Source: Candidatus Poribacteria bacterium (lineage in GTDB: Bacteria; Poribacteria; WGA-4E; WGA-3G). From it: a stretch of DNA of 64,000 nt. Within the stretch, counting starts at the first letter, position 1. Each line of letters begins with the position of its first letter. The notes under the pieces were generated by a model. The model saw only the letters and a program-made list of their open reading frames with translations. It was not told where the DNA came from and ran no database searches. Below, piece after piece: positions 1-9,719 of the stretch. The DNA lies in contig JAGFCA010000011.1 of assembly GCA_022394755.1 (NCBI GenBank), positions 53,781-117,780 on the forward strand. Reading direction: 5' to 3'. The position numbers were made by a program, and so were the translations under genes.

Positions 1-256
1 ATGTCTTAACGTAATACCGTTTTGGTTTGAAAACCGAAACTACCGGTACAACATCTGTACAAATTACCAAATATGGTGCTGTTTTCTCCTGTAGAATAAA
101 ATAAAAATAGGAAGAAGAATGCTCTACTCAACAGCAAAATCTAAATACTATATTTTAGTAGAATTCAAGTAAAATAAAAGACTGTCTCAAATTCTTTTAA
201 CTTGATTAATGAAAACTAATTGGGTAAATTACGTAAGGAAATTAGGAGAAACCAGA

Positions 257-2041
257 ATGAAAATATCACCTATTGATTGGGCAATAATTATCGGCTATAT
301 CCTATTTGCCTTAGGTCTTGGCATTTACTTCTCAAAACGTGCCGGTAAGAATATCAACGAATTCTTCATCTCTGGACGAAACCTGCCATGGTGGCTGGCT
401 GGTACTTCTATGGTCGCCACTACCTTCGCTTCTGACACACCCCTTGCAGTTACCGAAATTGTTGTTAAGGATGGCATATCAGGTAATTGGTTATGGTGGA
501 ATCTGGTCTTGAGTGGAATGTTAGCAACATTCCTGTTTTCTCGATTATGGAGACGATCTGAAATTATAACAGATGTTGAATTCACTGAGTTAAGGTATTC
601 TGGTCCTTCAGCGAGTTTTCTCCGAGGTTTTAGAGCATTATATATAGGACTACCATTTAACTGTATTACAATGGGATGGGTCATCTTGGCAATGCAGAAA
701 ATTGTTGTGATTACCTTCAATCTACCAGATACCACATATACCAAAATTCTTGTTGTATTAGGATGTCTGATCATTGCAGGGGTCTATTGTGCACTTTCAG
801 GCTTTTGGGGTGTAGTTATGACCGACCTTGTGCAATTTGGTATGGCAATGATAGGTTCATTTTCTTTGGCTATTATCGCCATTACAAAAATTGGAGGTAT
901 AGGCGCATTAAAGGATAAACTGGTTGAAAACTATGGTGTACAACACAATATTCTCGATTTTACACCCGATTTTAGTACTGGAAAAATGGCAATAATTACA
1001 TTTGGGGTTTATCTTGGAATGCAATGGTGGGCATCAAACGGTGTTGATGGAAGTGGTTATATCGCACAGAGAATGTTTGCTGCAAAGAATGAACGACATA
1101 CGCTCTTGGCTACGCTATGGTTTAACATTGCACACTATACGCTACGACCCTGGCCCTGGATACTTGTAGCTTTGGTCGCTATGGTGGTGTACCCAGGGAT
1201 AGGTGATCCAGATCATGTCGATCCGGCATTACAGGATCCTGCAGCCGGATATGTAATGTTAATGCTCGATTATTTACCGGTCGGTCTATTAGGATTAATG
1301 CTTACTGCATTCTTAGCCGCATTCATGTCTACAATCGACACACATCTGAATTGGGGGGCATCCTACCTTGTGAATGATTTCTATAAAAGGTTTATTGCTC
1401 CTGAGAAAACACCTGAACATTATGTGATGATCTCCCGGTTTTCTGTAATTCTGATTATGGTTTTCGCAGGTATAACCAGTTTATTCATGGATTCAATTGC
1501 AGGGGCTTGGAAGTTTCTGATTGCCCTAAATGCTGGAATCGGACTTGTGCAAATTCTAAGATGGTATTGGTGGCGGATAAATGCATGGTCAGAAATATCG
1601 GCTATGCTTGCAGCATTAGTTGTTTCTATTTTTGTCTTTACTCTTCCAGCGACCGAAGATGAATTCGCACTACAAATGTTAATCATTGTTCCTGTATCAA
1701 CTATTGTATGGTTGGTTGTAACATTTGTAACTGAACCTGTTTCCACTGAAAAATTGATTAGCTTCTATAAGAAGGTAAGGCCATCTAAATTAGGGTGGAA
1801 TGGAATTATCGAAAAAATAAATGAATCTGATGAAACAAATATCACTACCGATACCTTCACAAAGATACCGCCTATTATAAATTGGGTTGTTGGTGTAATT
1901 TTCATATATTCACTGTTATTTGGAATAGGAAAATTGATTTTAGGTTTTAATGGTTTAGGAGGGTTATATCTATTAATTGCAATAATCTCAGGCTATATCA
2001 TGTATGTTAACCTACCTCGTGAAGAGAAAAACAACACTTGA
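257..2041 (+). CDS. Sodium:solute symporter family (SSS) transporter
   Basis: This is a polytopic inner-membrane protein of about 594 residues with a dozen or more hydrophobic helices. Its N-terminal region has the look of the sodium:solute symporter family: a first helix, then an SGRNLPWW segment and a following helix with TFASDTPLA. Such proteins import an organic solute with Na+; the substrate cannot be read from the sequence. The reading frame is open from 209, but an AGGAGA box at 244-249 sits 7 bases before the ATG at 257, so I take 257 as the start. The stop overlaps the TTG start of kdsB, so it heads an operon with kdsB, pyrG and a LarA-like gene. Family call is firm, substrate unknown. 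Confidence 0.88.
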   Translation: MKISPIDWAIIIGYILFALGLGIYFSKRAGKNINEFFISGRNLPWWLAGTSMVATTFASDTPLAVTEIVVKDGISGNWLWWNLVLSGMLATFLFSRLWRRSEIITDVEFTELRYSGPSASFLRGFRALYIGLPFNCITMGWVILAMQKIVVITFNLPDTTYTKILVVLGCLIIAGVYCALSGFWGVVMTDLVQFGMAMIGSFSLAIIAITKIGGIGALKDKLVENYGVQHNILDFTPDFSTGKMAIITFGVYLGMQWWASNGVDGSGYIAQRMFAAKNERHTLLATLWFNIAHYTLRPWPWILVALVAMVVYPGIGDPDHVDPALQDPAAGYVMLMLDYLPVGLLGLMLTAFLAAFMSTIDTHLNWGASYLVNDFYKRFIAPEKTPEHYVMISRFSVILIMVFAGITSLFMDSIAGAWKFLIALNAGIGLVQILRWYWWRINAWSEISAMLAALVVSIFVFTLPATEDEFALQMLIIVPVSTIVWLVVTFVTEPVSTEKLISFYKKVRPSKLGWNGIIEKINESDETNITTDTFTKIPPIINWVVGVIFIYSLLFGIGKLILGFNGLGGLYLLIAIISGYIMYVNLPREEKNNT

Positions 2042-2793
2042 AGAGTATAGGAATCATTCCAGCGCGATTTGCTTCATCTCGGTTTGAGGGTAAACCTTTA
2101 GCTGATATATTTGGTAAACCTATGATACAGCATGTTTACGAAGGGGCATGTCAATCAAAATTATTAAACCAAGTAATTATCGCTACCGATGACGAACGTA
2201 TTTATAATGCTGTACAGGATTTTAACGCTAATGTTGTGATGACTTCTGAGTGTTCTACTGGTACTGAAAGAGTCGCTGTTGTGGCAAAAAACCTGAACTG
2301 CGATATCGTACTCAACATACAAGGTGATGAACCATTACTTGAACCTGAACACATTGATTTATTACTTCAACCATTCATAACAACACCGTCCATACAAGTA
2401 TGTACACTAAAAGAGAAAATTAATTCTATTGAGGATTACTTGGATCCGAATGTGGTTAAAGTTGTTACAAATCTGAACGGAAATGCGTTGTATTTTTCAA
2501 GAAGTTCTCTACCATGTATTCAAGATAAAAATCATAATGTTATAGACAAGTATAACCATTTATTTCGACATATTGGTTTATATGCATATCGCAGAGAGCA
2601 ACTTCTTGAATTCATTTCATGGGAATCTACACCCAATGAAAAAACCGAAGGATTAGAGCAATTACGATTTCTGGAACACGAAGTAAATATACATGTCGTT
2701 GAAACCGATAAACCCCTTATTGGAGTTGATGTTCCTACAGACTTAGATCGGGTAAAACATATCTTAGAAAAGAGAGGTAGTAAAAGAAAATGA
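2038..2793 (+). CDS. kdsB: 3-deoxy-manno-octulosonate cytidylyltransferase (CMP-Kdo synthetase)
   Basis: KdsB activates Kdo with CTP to CMP-Kdo for the inner core of lipopolysaccharide, in the cytoplasm. The 251-residue length is normal for the family. The N-terminal IIPARFASSRFEGKPL nucleotide-binding signature and the downstream NIQGDEPLLEP motif are both visible. Translation appears to start at a TTG whose last two bases are the first two bases of the upstream TGA stop, which implies translational coupling with the symporter. Its own stop overlaps the ATG of pyrG, which makes the CTP it consumes. The gene is evidence for a lipopolysaccharide-type outer membrane. Confidence 0.95.
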   Translation: MKSIGIIPARFASSRFEGKPLADIFGKPMIQHVYEGACQSKLLNQVIIATDDERIYNAVQDFNANVVMTSECSTGTERVAVVAKNLNCDIVLNIQGDEPLLEPEHIDLLLQPFITTPSIQVCTLKEKINSIEDYLDPNVVKVVTNLNGNALYFSRSSLPCIQDKNHNVIDKYNHLFRHIGLYAYRREQLLEFISWESTPNEKTEGLEQLRFLEHEVNIHVVETDKPLIGVDVPTDLDRVKHILEKRGSKRK

Positions 2794-4421
2794 CAAAATA
2801 TATCTTTGTAACAGGTGGTGTGATCTCAGGTATTGGAAAGGGAATTACTACGGCTTCACTCGGAAGATTACTTATCAATCGCGGGTTTAAAGTTAATGTC
2901 GTCAAAATTGATCCATATCTAAATGTTGATGCAGGCGTTATGAATCCTTTCCAGCATGGAGAAGTGTTTGTAACACACGATGGAGCTGAAACTGATTTAG
3001 ATGTAGGTAATTATGAACGGTTCTTAGGTGTCGACCTCAATCAGCAATCCAATTTTACGACTGGTTCGGTATATTATGAAGTAATTCAGAAAGAACGAAG
3101 AGGGGATTACCTCGGTCAAACTGTACAACTCATTCCTCATATTACTGACGAAATCAAGAGACGAATCTATCAAATCGGAAAAGATAACCACGTCGATATT
3201 GTTATTACAGAAATCGGTGGTACAATTGGTGATTTTGAGATGCCGCCTTATGTTGAAGCAATTCGCCAAATTGCTATGGAAGTCGGCAGAGAAAACACAC
3301 TATTCTTACACGTCTCTTTAATTTATACATTACCAAATGGAGAAAGTAAGAGTAAACCTACACAACATAGTATTAGAAAACTACAAGAATTTGGTATACA
3401 ACCAGATCTGTTATTGTGTCGTACCAGCCAACATCTTGAAGATAGTATCAGACGTAAAATCTCTCTCCTATGTGGTATAAGCGAGGATTTTATCATTGAA
3501 GGATTAGATACAGACTGTGTGGACGAAATACCTCTGAATTTTGAAGAACAAGGTATGGGACACCTTGTAGCAAAAAAATTGGGTCTCGAAAGACGCGCTA
3601 CCTTAGATGCTGAATGGGTGGCAATGGTTGATAAATTAAAAAATCCAAAATACCAAACTACTATTGCTATTGTTGGTAAGTATACTACCGGTAGTGATGC
3701 ATATATAAGTGTTAAAGAAGCAATTAAACATGGTGGTATAGCAAACGAAGCATCTGTAAAAATTGATTGGATCGAAGCAGAAGAAGTAACTGAACTGACG
3801 AATCTTGATAAATTGTTTGAAAATATTGATGGGATTTTAGTTCCTGGAGGTTTTGGGGATCGCGGAATTGAAGGGATGTTAACTACTGTCAAATATGCTC
3901 GAGAAAATAATATCCCTTACTTCGGATTATGTCTTGGTATGCAATGCCTTGTAATAGAATATGCACGGAATGTTGCAAACTTAGAAAACGCAAATAGTAC
4001 TGAGGTCGATGAAAACACTCAATACCCTGTAATTGATCTAATGTTGGACCAACGCTCTATCGCTGACTTAGGAGCAACGATGCGTCTTGGCCACTATCCA
4101 TGTGTTCTTAAGGAAAATACGAAAAGCTACGAGGCGTTTCAACAACCTATTATCATTGAACGACACAGACATAGATATGAATTGAATAACGATTTTCGCA
4201 CAGAATTGGAAAACGCCGGTCTCTGTTTTAGTGGTGTTTCTCCTGATGAAAGTCTTGTCGAAATCGCTGAAGTTCCAGACCATCCATGGATGGTTGGATC
4301 TCAATTTCATCCTGAGTTCCAATCTAAACCACTTGCACCACATCCATTGTTCAAAGACTTCATCTCTGCAGTATTAACTTACCAAAAACAGAGAATGAAT
4401 ATAGGAGATGATGATGAGTAA
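2790..4421 (+). CDS. pyrG: CTP synthase
   Basis: CTP synthase aminates UTP to CTP using glutamine and ATP. At 543 residues it has the full two-domain layout: an N-terminal synthetase beginning KYIFVTGGVISGIGKGI, and a C-terminal class I glutamine amidotransferase with the nucleophile motif GLCLGMQC and a late catalytic FHPEF segment. It overlaps kdsB by four bases (ATGA) and its end overlaps the next gene by eight bases. Coupling to kdsB makes sense because CMP-Kdo formation consumes CTP. No abnormality is seen. Confidence 0.97.
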   Translation: MTKYIFVTGGVISGIGKGITTASLGRLLINRGFKVNVVKIDPYLNVDAGVMNPFQHGEVFVTHDGAETDLDVGNYERFLGVDLNQQSNFTTGSVYYEVIQKERRGDYLGQTVQLIPHITDEIKRRIYQIGKDNHVDIVITEIGGTIGDFEMPPYVEAIRQIAMEVGRENTLFLHVSLIYTLPNGESKSKPTQHSIRKLQEFGIQPDLLLCRTSQHLEDSIRRKISLLCGISEDFIIEGLDTDCVDEIPLNFEEQGMGHLVAKKLGLERRATLDAEWVAMVDKLKNPKYQTTIAIVGKYTTGSDAYISVKEAIKHGGIANEASVKIDWIEAEEVTELTNLDKLFENIDGILVPGGFGDRGIEGMLTTVKYARENNIPYFGLCLGMQCLVIEYARNVANLENANSTEVDENTQYPVIDLMLDQRSIADLGATMRLGHYPCVLKENTKSYEAFQQPIIIERHRHRYELNNDFRTELENAGLCFSGVSPDESLVEIAEVPDHPWMVGSQFHPEFQSKPLAPHPLFKDFISAVLTYQKQRMNIGDDDE

Positions 4422-5670
4422 TACTGCTACAGTGTATACTGGGGCATGGTATGGAGATAACCAACTTGACCTTAATTTTCCTTCTGGATGGGAAGTTGAG
4501 ATGCTTCAACAGAACGATGCTCCTGCTCTTTCCGATCCTGAAATTGAAAAAGCATTCTCAGAACCGATCGGGACAAAACGTATATCTGAATTAGCAAAAA
4601 ATAAAAAGAGTGCTGCCATCATTGTAGACGACCTTAGTCGACCAACCCCGGCATACAAGGTTATACCGTTCTTACTTAGGGAACTTTTTGCTGCGGGTGT
4701 GCCAAAATCTGAGATACGTTTCGTTGTAGGTGTTGGTGGACATCGTCCTATATCAGAAGAGGAAATGGTCAAAAAAGTTGGCGCTGATATCTTCGCAGAA
4801 TATGAGGTCACAAATCACAATTTCCTAAGTGGTGACCTTAGAGCAATTGGGAAACTTGATAACGGTACACCTGTATATATCAATAGAACAGTAGCAGATT
4901 CAGATTTCAAAATCTGTTTAGGTGGTATATATCCTCACAGCTCAGTTGGATTTAGCGGTGGAGCCAAGTTAATTGTCCCAGGTACCGCCGGTTTCTCAAC
5001 GATGTACTATTTCCATAAATTCCCACCGGGTAGGGGACCAGCAAATATAGAGGGGGAGAGTGACGAACCTGATCGACGAGATACCATTGAAATGGCAGCT
5101 GGACTCTTGGGACTTGATGCTATTGCGAATGTTGTTCTAAATAGTCGCCGTGAAATCGCTGGTCTATTTGTTGGTGATTTTATAAAAGCACATCGAAAAG
5201 GCGCACATTTTGCTTTAAATACATATAAAACCGACATTTCAGAAACAACTCGCACACAAAGCGATCTTGTCGTTATAAATTGCTATCCTTTAGATGCTGA
5301 TGGAATACAACTTGATAAAGCTCTTGCTGCATTTTCCTATTTTGAAAATGCATATACAATAGCACTATATCCTGCTTCTGATGGATCATGTTTTCACGGT
5401 TTATTTGACAGACTTGATTATCCACGATATCTACAGCAGAAATTAGAGCACATACCCAGTACACCTTCTCCCCCACCGAAACTTGGCACACAAAACCAAC
5501 TACATGTCTGGTCTGAGAGTTTTGATAGAGATGATTTTTACAAGGAATACCCATCCTCCCTTCTATTCCGAGATATAGATCAACTCATAAACCTATTCAC
5601 CGAAAAACTACCAGCACAAGCAAAAGTAGCAATATTGCCTGTAGCAGGAATTCAGGTATTATCACCATAA
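4414..5670 (+). CDS. LarA-like nickel-pincer 2-hydroxyacid racemase/epimerase, copy 1
   Basis: Member of the lactate racemase (LarA, DUF2088) superfamily, cytoplasmic enzymes that racemise or epimerise 2-hydroxy acids with a covalently attached nickel-pincer nucleotide. Visible motifs are VDDLSRPTP (residues 71-79), GGHRP with His110, YPHSSVGFSGGAK with His175 and Lys185, and His201. These fall within one or two positions of His108, His174, Lys184 and His200 of the Lactobacillus enzyme. Three in-frame ATGs occur at 4408-4416; the third is best placed after the AGGAGA box and matches the N-terminus of the paralogue at 6087. It overlaps pyrG. The maturation genes larB, larC and larE are not in the window. 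The substrate is unknown. Confidence 0.88.
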   Translation: MSNTATVYTGAWYGDNQLDLNFPSGWEVEMLQQNDAPALSDPEIEKAFSEPIGTKRISELAKNKKSAAIIVDDLSRPTPAYKVIPFLLRELFAAGVPKSEIRFVVGVGGHRPISEEEMVKKVGADIFAEYEVTNHNFLSGDLRAIGKLDNGTPVYINRTVADSDFKICLGGIYPHSSVGFSGGAKLIVPGTAGFSTMYYFHKFPPGRGPANIEGESDEPDRRDTIEMAAGLLGLDAIANVVLNSRREIAGLFVGDFIKAHRKGAHFALNTYKTDISETTRTQSDLVVINCYPLDADGIQLDKALAAFSYFENAYTIALYPASDGSCFHGLFDRLDYPRYLQQKLEHIPSTPSPPPKLGTQNQLHVWSESFDRDDFYKEYPSSLLFRDIDQLINLFTEKLPAQAKVAILPVAGIQVLSP

Positions 5671-6086
5671 TCCCATCAGTATTGTCTTTTGTACTACAAT
5701 ATGGTAGGTTCGGTTTCTAACTGAACCGTACTCCATCTTTTCATAGATTCAGTTTGCCGGAATGCGAAACGCTATTCATACCGTCGTTTCCAGATTCTGA
5801 TTCACGGACGAAGATGTAATATATTCGGGACACCACATCAATTGGCTAATCATCTGATTACCCAAGAACCCTCTTCTCCGTGTAACCTGTGTTATCCGCG
5901 ATTCAGAAAATATTCTAAACGTAATCCTGTATAATCTGAGATTCAGAAAGAGAACCATCCACATCCAACATCATCTTCTCCAATTAATCCACCATTATCA
6001 CACAAATCTTGACATAGGATTCATTCTCATATACAATGAGAATTATAATAGAATTGTGTTCACAAGGTTAACATTGGAGAATACCT
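5671..6086. other. Intergenic region with degenerate palindromic repeats and the promoter of the next gene
   Basis: No gene is seen. The first half holds a hairpin around 5704-5724 and a degenerate copy (5759-5783) of the GGAATGCC...GGCATTC-type repeat also found at 9288 and 19345. Around 5876-5955 there is a phrase shared with 21860-21950. The last 80 bases hold the promoter of the second LarA-like gene. Confidence 0.6.
6009..6043 (+). promoter_or_regulatory. Sigma-70-type promoter with overlapping inverted-repeat operator candidate
   Basis: TTGACA (6009-6014) and TACAAT (6032-6037) are separated by 17 bases. A perfect 8-bp inverted repeat, ATTCTCAT (6023-6030) and ATGAGAAT (6036-6043) with a 5-base spacer, straddles the -10 box. 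That placement suits a repressor operator. The regulator is not identifiable. Confidence 0.7.
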
Positions 6087-7349
6087 ATGAATAACACTGC
6101 AACTGTACATTCTCAAGCATGGTATGGCGATGAAGAACTAACATTAACATTTCCTACAGGATGGGAAGTTGAAATGTTAGCACCAAAAGATGCTCCAGCA
6201 CTTTCTGACCAACAAATTGAAAATGCTTTCTCAAAACCAATTGAATCTCCCGGAATCACCGAATTGGCAAAAGGCAAAAAGAGTGCTGTCATTATTGTCG
6301 ACGACCTGAGTAGACCCACACCTGCTGCTCAGATCATCCCCTATATTCTCCATGAACTCACATCCGCAGGAATCCCAAAATCGGAAATACGTTTCGTCAT
6401 CGGTGGTGGTTCACACCGTCCTCTAACAAAAGATGAAATGGCTAAGAAAGTTGGAGCAGACATTGTATCTAATTATGAAGTTTCATCCCATAACTTCATG
6501 AGTGGAGATTTACAAGGCTATGGATCACTTGACAATGGAATGCCAATTTACATAAATAGAGTTGTAGCTGAGTCAGAATTTAAAATGTGTGTAGGTGGAA
6601 TATATCCACATGGTGCTGTTGGATTCGGCGGTGGAGCAAAACTAATTGTTCCCGGTATCTCTGGATTCGATACGATGTTCTATTTTCATACTTTCTCTAA
6701 CAGTCGGGGACACGCTGTAATTGAAAGAGAAGGTTCAGAACTTGACCATCGAGATTACTCCGAAGCTACAGCAGCTGTAATTGGACTTGATATTATCGCA
6801 AACGCTGTTATAAATAAACAACGGGAGATATGTGGCTTATTTGTCGGTGACTATGTAAAAGCACACCGTACTGCCGCAAAGTTTGCATTAGAAACCTACG
6901 GAACAGAAATACCCGAAGAATCAAGAAAAGATACTGATCTTGTCGTATTAAACTGTTATCCCCTCGATAGTGATCCCATCCAAACTGGAAAAGCCTTATG
7001 GGCAGCTGGATATTTTGAAAAAGCATATCGTATGGCACTTAATCCCGCATGTGATGGAATTTGCTATCATGGATTATTCGACCAAATTGATTATGCACGT
7101 TTCAAGCAACAGAGAGAAGAAATTACCCCTCCAGAACTTCCCGAACCCAAACTTGGTAATCAAAATCAACTTCACGTTTGGTCTGAAAACTTTCTTGTAG
7201 ATGATTTCTACAAGAAACATCCTGATGCTATACTATTCCGTAACTTAGAACAATTAATCAATCTCTTTGCAGAAGTTCTCCCTCCTCAAGCAAAAGTTGC
7301 TGTTTTACCATCTGCAGGGATTCAAGTATTAGCAGAAGAAAGTAACTGA
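6087..7349 (+). CDS. LarA-like nickel-pincer 2-hydroxyacid racemase/epimerase, copy 2
   Basis: Paralogue of the gene at 4414, roughly 60 percent identical by eye over 420 residues. It keeps the same key positions: VDDLSRPTP at 71-79, His110, YPHGAVGFGGGAK with His175 and Lys185, and His201. Lys184 and His200 of characterised LarA tether the pincer cofactor and bind nickel, so both copies look catalytically competent. A GGAGA box precedes the ATG by 7 bases and a strong promoter lies 50 bases upstream. It is followed at 7 bases by the TRAP permease genes, suggesting import and stereochemical conversion of a hydroxy acid. Substrate unknown. Confidence 0.9.
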   Translation: MNNTATVHSQAWYGDEELTLTFPTGWEVEMLAPKDAPALSDQQIENAFSKPIESPGITELAKGKKSAVIIVDDLSRPTPAAQIIPYILHELTSAGIPKSEIRFVIGGGSHRPLTKDEMAKKVGADIVSNYEVSSHNFMSGDLQGYGSLDNGMPIYINRVVAESEFKMCVGGIYPHGAVGFGGGAKLIVPGISGFDTMFYFHTFSNSRGHAVIEREGSELDHRDYSEATAAVIGLDIIANAVINKQREICGLFVGDYVKAHRTAAKFALETYGTEIPEESRKDTDLVVLNCYPLDSDPIQTGKALWAAGYFEKAYRMALNPACDGICYHGLFDQIDYARFKQQREEITPPELPEPKLGNQNQLHVWSENFLVDDFYKKHPDAILFRNLEQLINLFAEVLPPQAKVAVLPSAGIQVLAEESN

Positions 7350-7356
7350 TAATCCA

Positions 7357-7881
7357 ATGTATTCTATAAGAAATTATATAATTCGCATAAATACTTTCCT
7401 CGGTAGAGCTGAAACAGGTATGTTATGTGTTATTGTAGCGATGATGGTTGCTCTTGCAGTCCTTGAAATCATACTACGTTATGTTTTCAAGACAAGCCTG
7501 TTGTGGAAAACGGTTATGCTTGAAAACCTTACACTCTGGTTATGTTTTCTGGGTGCAGCTCTTGCCTCCTGTGAAAAACGTCACATCAGCATAGATGTAC
7601 TCAATAGAATTCTTCCAAAACACTTACAACGATTTCGAGGATACATCATTGATGGACTGAGTGTAATTATTATTGGTTTTCTTATATACTTCAGTTGTTC
7701 TTACTTATCAGATGAGATGAAGAGTGATGCATTGTTAATCGGTCCTATACCGCTATGGTTTGCAAAAGCAATCATTCCAGCAGGATTTTCTCTTATGGGT
7801 CTACATTTAATTTTACATCTATTCTTAAATATCACTGGTGAAGAGGATGTTGATAATATACCAGTAGGAGAATCTGATTGA
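7357..7881 (+). CDS. TRAP transporter small permease (DctQ family)
   Basis: A 174-residue membrane protein with four predicted helices, the size and layout of the DctQ subunit of tripartite ATP-independent periplasmic transporters. The early LEIILRYVFKTSLLW segment and the LGAALASCEKRHISIDVL segment are typical of the family. It starts 7 bases after the LarA-like gene and its TGA shares a base with the start of the large permease, so the three form an operon. The partner substrate-binding protein (DctP) is absent nearby. Confidence 0.9.
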   Translation: MYSIRNYIIRINTFLGRAETGMLCVIVAMMVALAVLEIILRYVFKTSLLWKTVMLENLTLWLCFLGAALASCEKRHISIDVLNRILPKHLQRFRGYIIDGLSVIIIGFLIYFSCSYLSDEMKSDALLIGPIPLWFAKAIIPAGFSLMGLHLILHLFLNITGEEDVDNIPVGESD

Positions 7882-9197
7882 TGGGATACATCATAGGAAT
7901 AGGATTAGTTGGTTTTGCACTATTTGGTGGGGCATTATTTGTCCTACTCGGGGGTGCTTCTATCATCGGATACGCTCTTGAAGGTGAACCAATATCCCAA
8001 ATTCTAATTGATATAAATAGGGTCACAAGAAATCCTACTATCCTGATAATACCCCTATTTACTTTTGCAGGATATATTATCGCTGAAGGAAAAGCACCTC
8101 AAAGATTAGTTTCATTCGCACGGGCAAGTGTAGGGTGGTTACCGGGTGGAATAGCGATCGTAGTTCTTGTCACCTGTGCATTTTTTACTACATTCACAGG
8201 TGCTTCTGGTGTAACCATCATAGCACTCGGTGGATTAGTCTATCCAATTCTCAGGCAAACATATAATGATAGATTTTCATTAGGTCTCATAACAGCATCC
8301 GGTAGTATCGGTCTTCTATTTCCACCAAGTATTCCGTTAGTTCTATATGCGATTATCGCACAAATCCCAATTACCGCAATGTTCGTTGCTGGAATGATTC
8401 CTGGAGTGCTGATTCTTTCCATCTTGGGTATATACTGTTGTGGTTGGAGTATTTTCAAACGAACTGAAACCACACCTTTCAATTTACAGGAATTTCTCAG
8501 TTCATTTTGGCAAGCAAAGTGGGAACTTCTCCTACCTTTTCTAATCCTTGGTGGGATAATCAAAATAAAACTTCCAATCTTAACTTACATTACAGGATTA
8601 GTTTCTCTTGATGAAGCAGCTGCTTTAACTGTAATTTATGTATCTATCATAGAAATCTGCGTTCACCGATCTATCTCTGTGAAAGCATTACCCAATTTAG
8701 TAAAAGAAAGTATGATTCTCGTTGGGGCAATTTTGATTATTCTGGGGATTGCCTTAGGGTTATCCAACTATCTTATCACTTTGGAAGTGCCTTATGCTGT
8801 AATTGATTGGATTGAATCGATCACGGATAATAAAATAATCACATTAATTGGTTTAAACATCTTCTTACTTCTTGTTGGATGTCTAATGGATATTTTCTCT
8901 GCTATTGTGATTGTTGTGCCGTTACTAATTCCAATGGCAGAAGCATTAGGCATAGACAAAGTGCACCTGGGTATAATCGTATTAACTAACCTTGAAATTG
9001 GATATTTAACACCTCCAATCGGTATGAATCTTTTCATATCCAGCATGAAATTTGATAGGTCAGTGATAGTACTCTATCGATCTGTACTTCTATTTATCGG
9101 ATTATTAATAATAGCCTTATTATGTGTGACTTATATACCAGAATTAAGCCTATGGCTTCCACGATTACTTGGTATCACATCAGAACCATTATTATGA
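7881..9197 (+). CDS. TRAP transporter large permease (DctM family)
   Basis: A polytopic protein of about 438 residues with the helices and glycine-rich TGASGVTIIALGG and LTPPIGMNLFISS segments characteristic of the DctM large permease. DctM carries the Na+-driven solute translocation path. I prefer the ATG at 7881, which overlaps the DctQ stop by one base, over the in-frame TTG at 7878; an AGGAG box lies at 7866-7870. Substrates of TRAP systems are usually organic acids, which fits the adjacent LarA-like gene. No DctP gene is seen downstream; the next region is repeats. Confidence 0.93.
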   Translation: MGYIIGIGLVGFALFGGALFVLLGGASIIGYALEGEPISQILIDINRVTRNPTILIIPLFTFAGYIIAEGKAPQRLVSFARASVGWLPGGIAIVVLVTCAFFTTFTGASGVTIIALGGLVYPILRQTYNDRFSLGLITASGSIGLLFPPSIPLVLYAIIAQIPITAMFVAGMIPGVLILSILGIYCCGWSIFKRTETTPFNLQEFLSSFWQAKWELLLPFLILGGIIKIKLPILTYITGLVSLDEAAALTVIYVSIIEICVHRSISVKALPNLVKESMILVGAILIILGIALGLSNYLITLEVPYAVIDWIESITDNKIITLIGLNIFLLLVGCLMDIFSAIVIVVPLLIPMAEALGIDKVHLGIIVLTNLEIGYLTPPIGMNLFISSMKFDRSVIVLYRSVLLFIGLLIIALLCVTYIPELSLWLPRLLGITSEPLL

Positions 9198-9659
9198 AAA
9201 CAATTTTTACTTAGGGAAAAGACTAAATCTCCGCAAACTTTCGAATGGACGGTTTCCCAATCTCAGGTAACGTTCTGGGAATGCCAAGGAACGCCATAAG
9301 GCATTCATACAGTTGATTCAAATATAAAATGTAATTTATCATACGGACCTTACTTCAAAATAATGAAGAAGTAAAGAACATCATTCATCATATATATTAA
9401 TCAGCCAATCAATTACAGTTAGTTAGAATAATCAGACAACTATTTTGAATCAAATCAGGAACAAATACTACTGATAAATTTAAACATTTTGAATATCATA
9501 ACAAAAAACCAACAAGAAAAATCTTAATTAACTTTTTCACAGAAATATGACGTTTTACAATATCGTCTGAAAACACAGTCTAAAAGAAGGATTGTCGCAA
9601 ATTTACTAAAGAGGAAAAACCCTATAAAGTTACGATTTCGTAACTTTTTGCAAATAAGG

Positions 9660-9683
9660 TGTCAAATTATTTACATCCTCATT
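9660..9683. repeat. 24-base direct repeat, copy 1
   Basis: The sequence beginning TGTCAAATTATTTACATCC is identical over 24 bases to 10031-10054, and a one-mismatch inverted copy of its first 19 bases lies at 61914-61932. The leading TGT suggests an insertion-sequence end, but no transposase is adjacent. Confidence 0.8.
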
Positions 9684-9719
9684 ATCTGGGGTGTGTAAAC
9701 TTTTTAACACCTTACAACA

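Noticed and set aside
6023..6043. Fur box
   Set aside because: The half-sites are in the opposite order to the Fur consensus, so it is kept only as an unassigned operator candidate.
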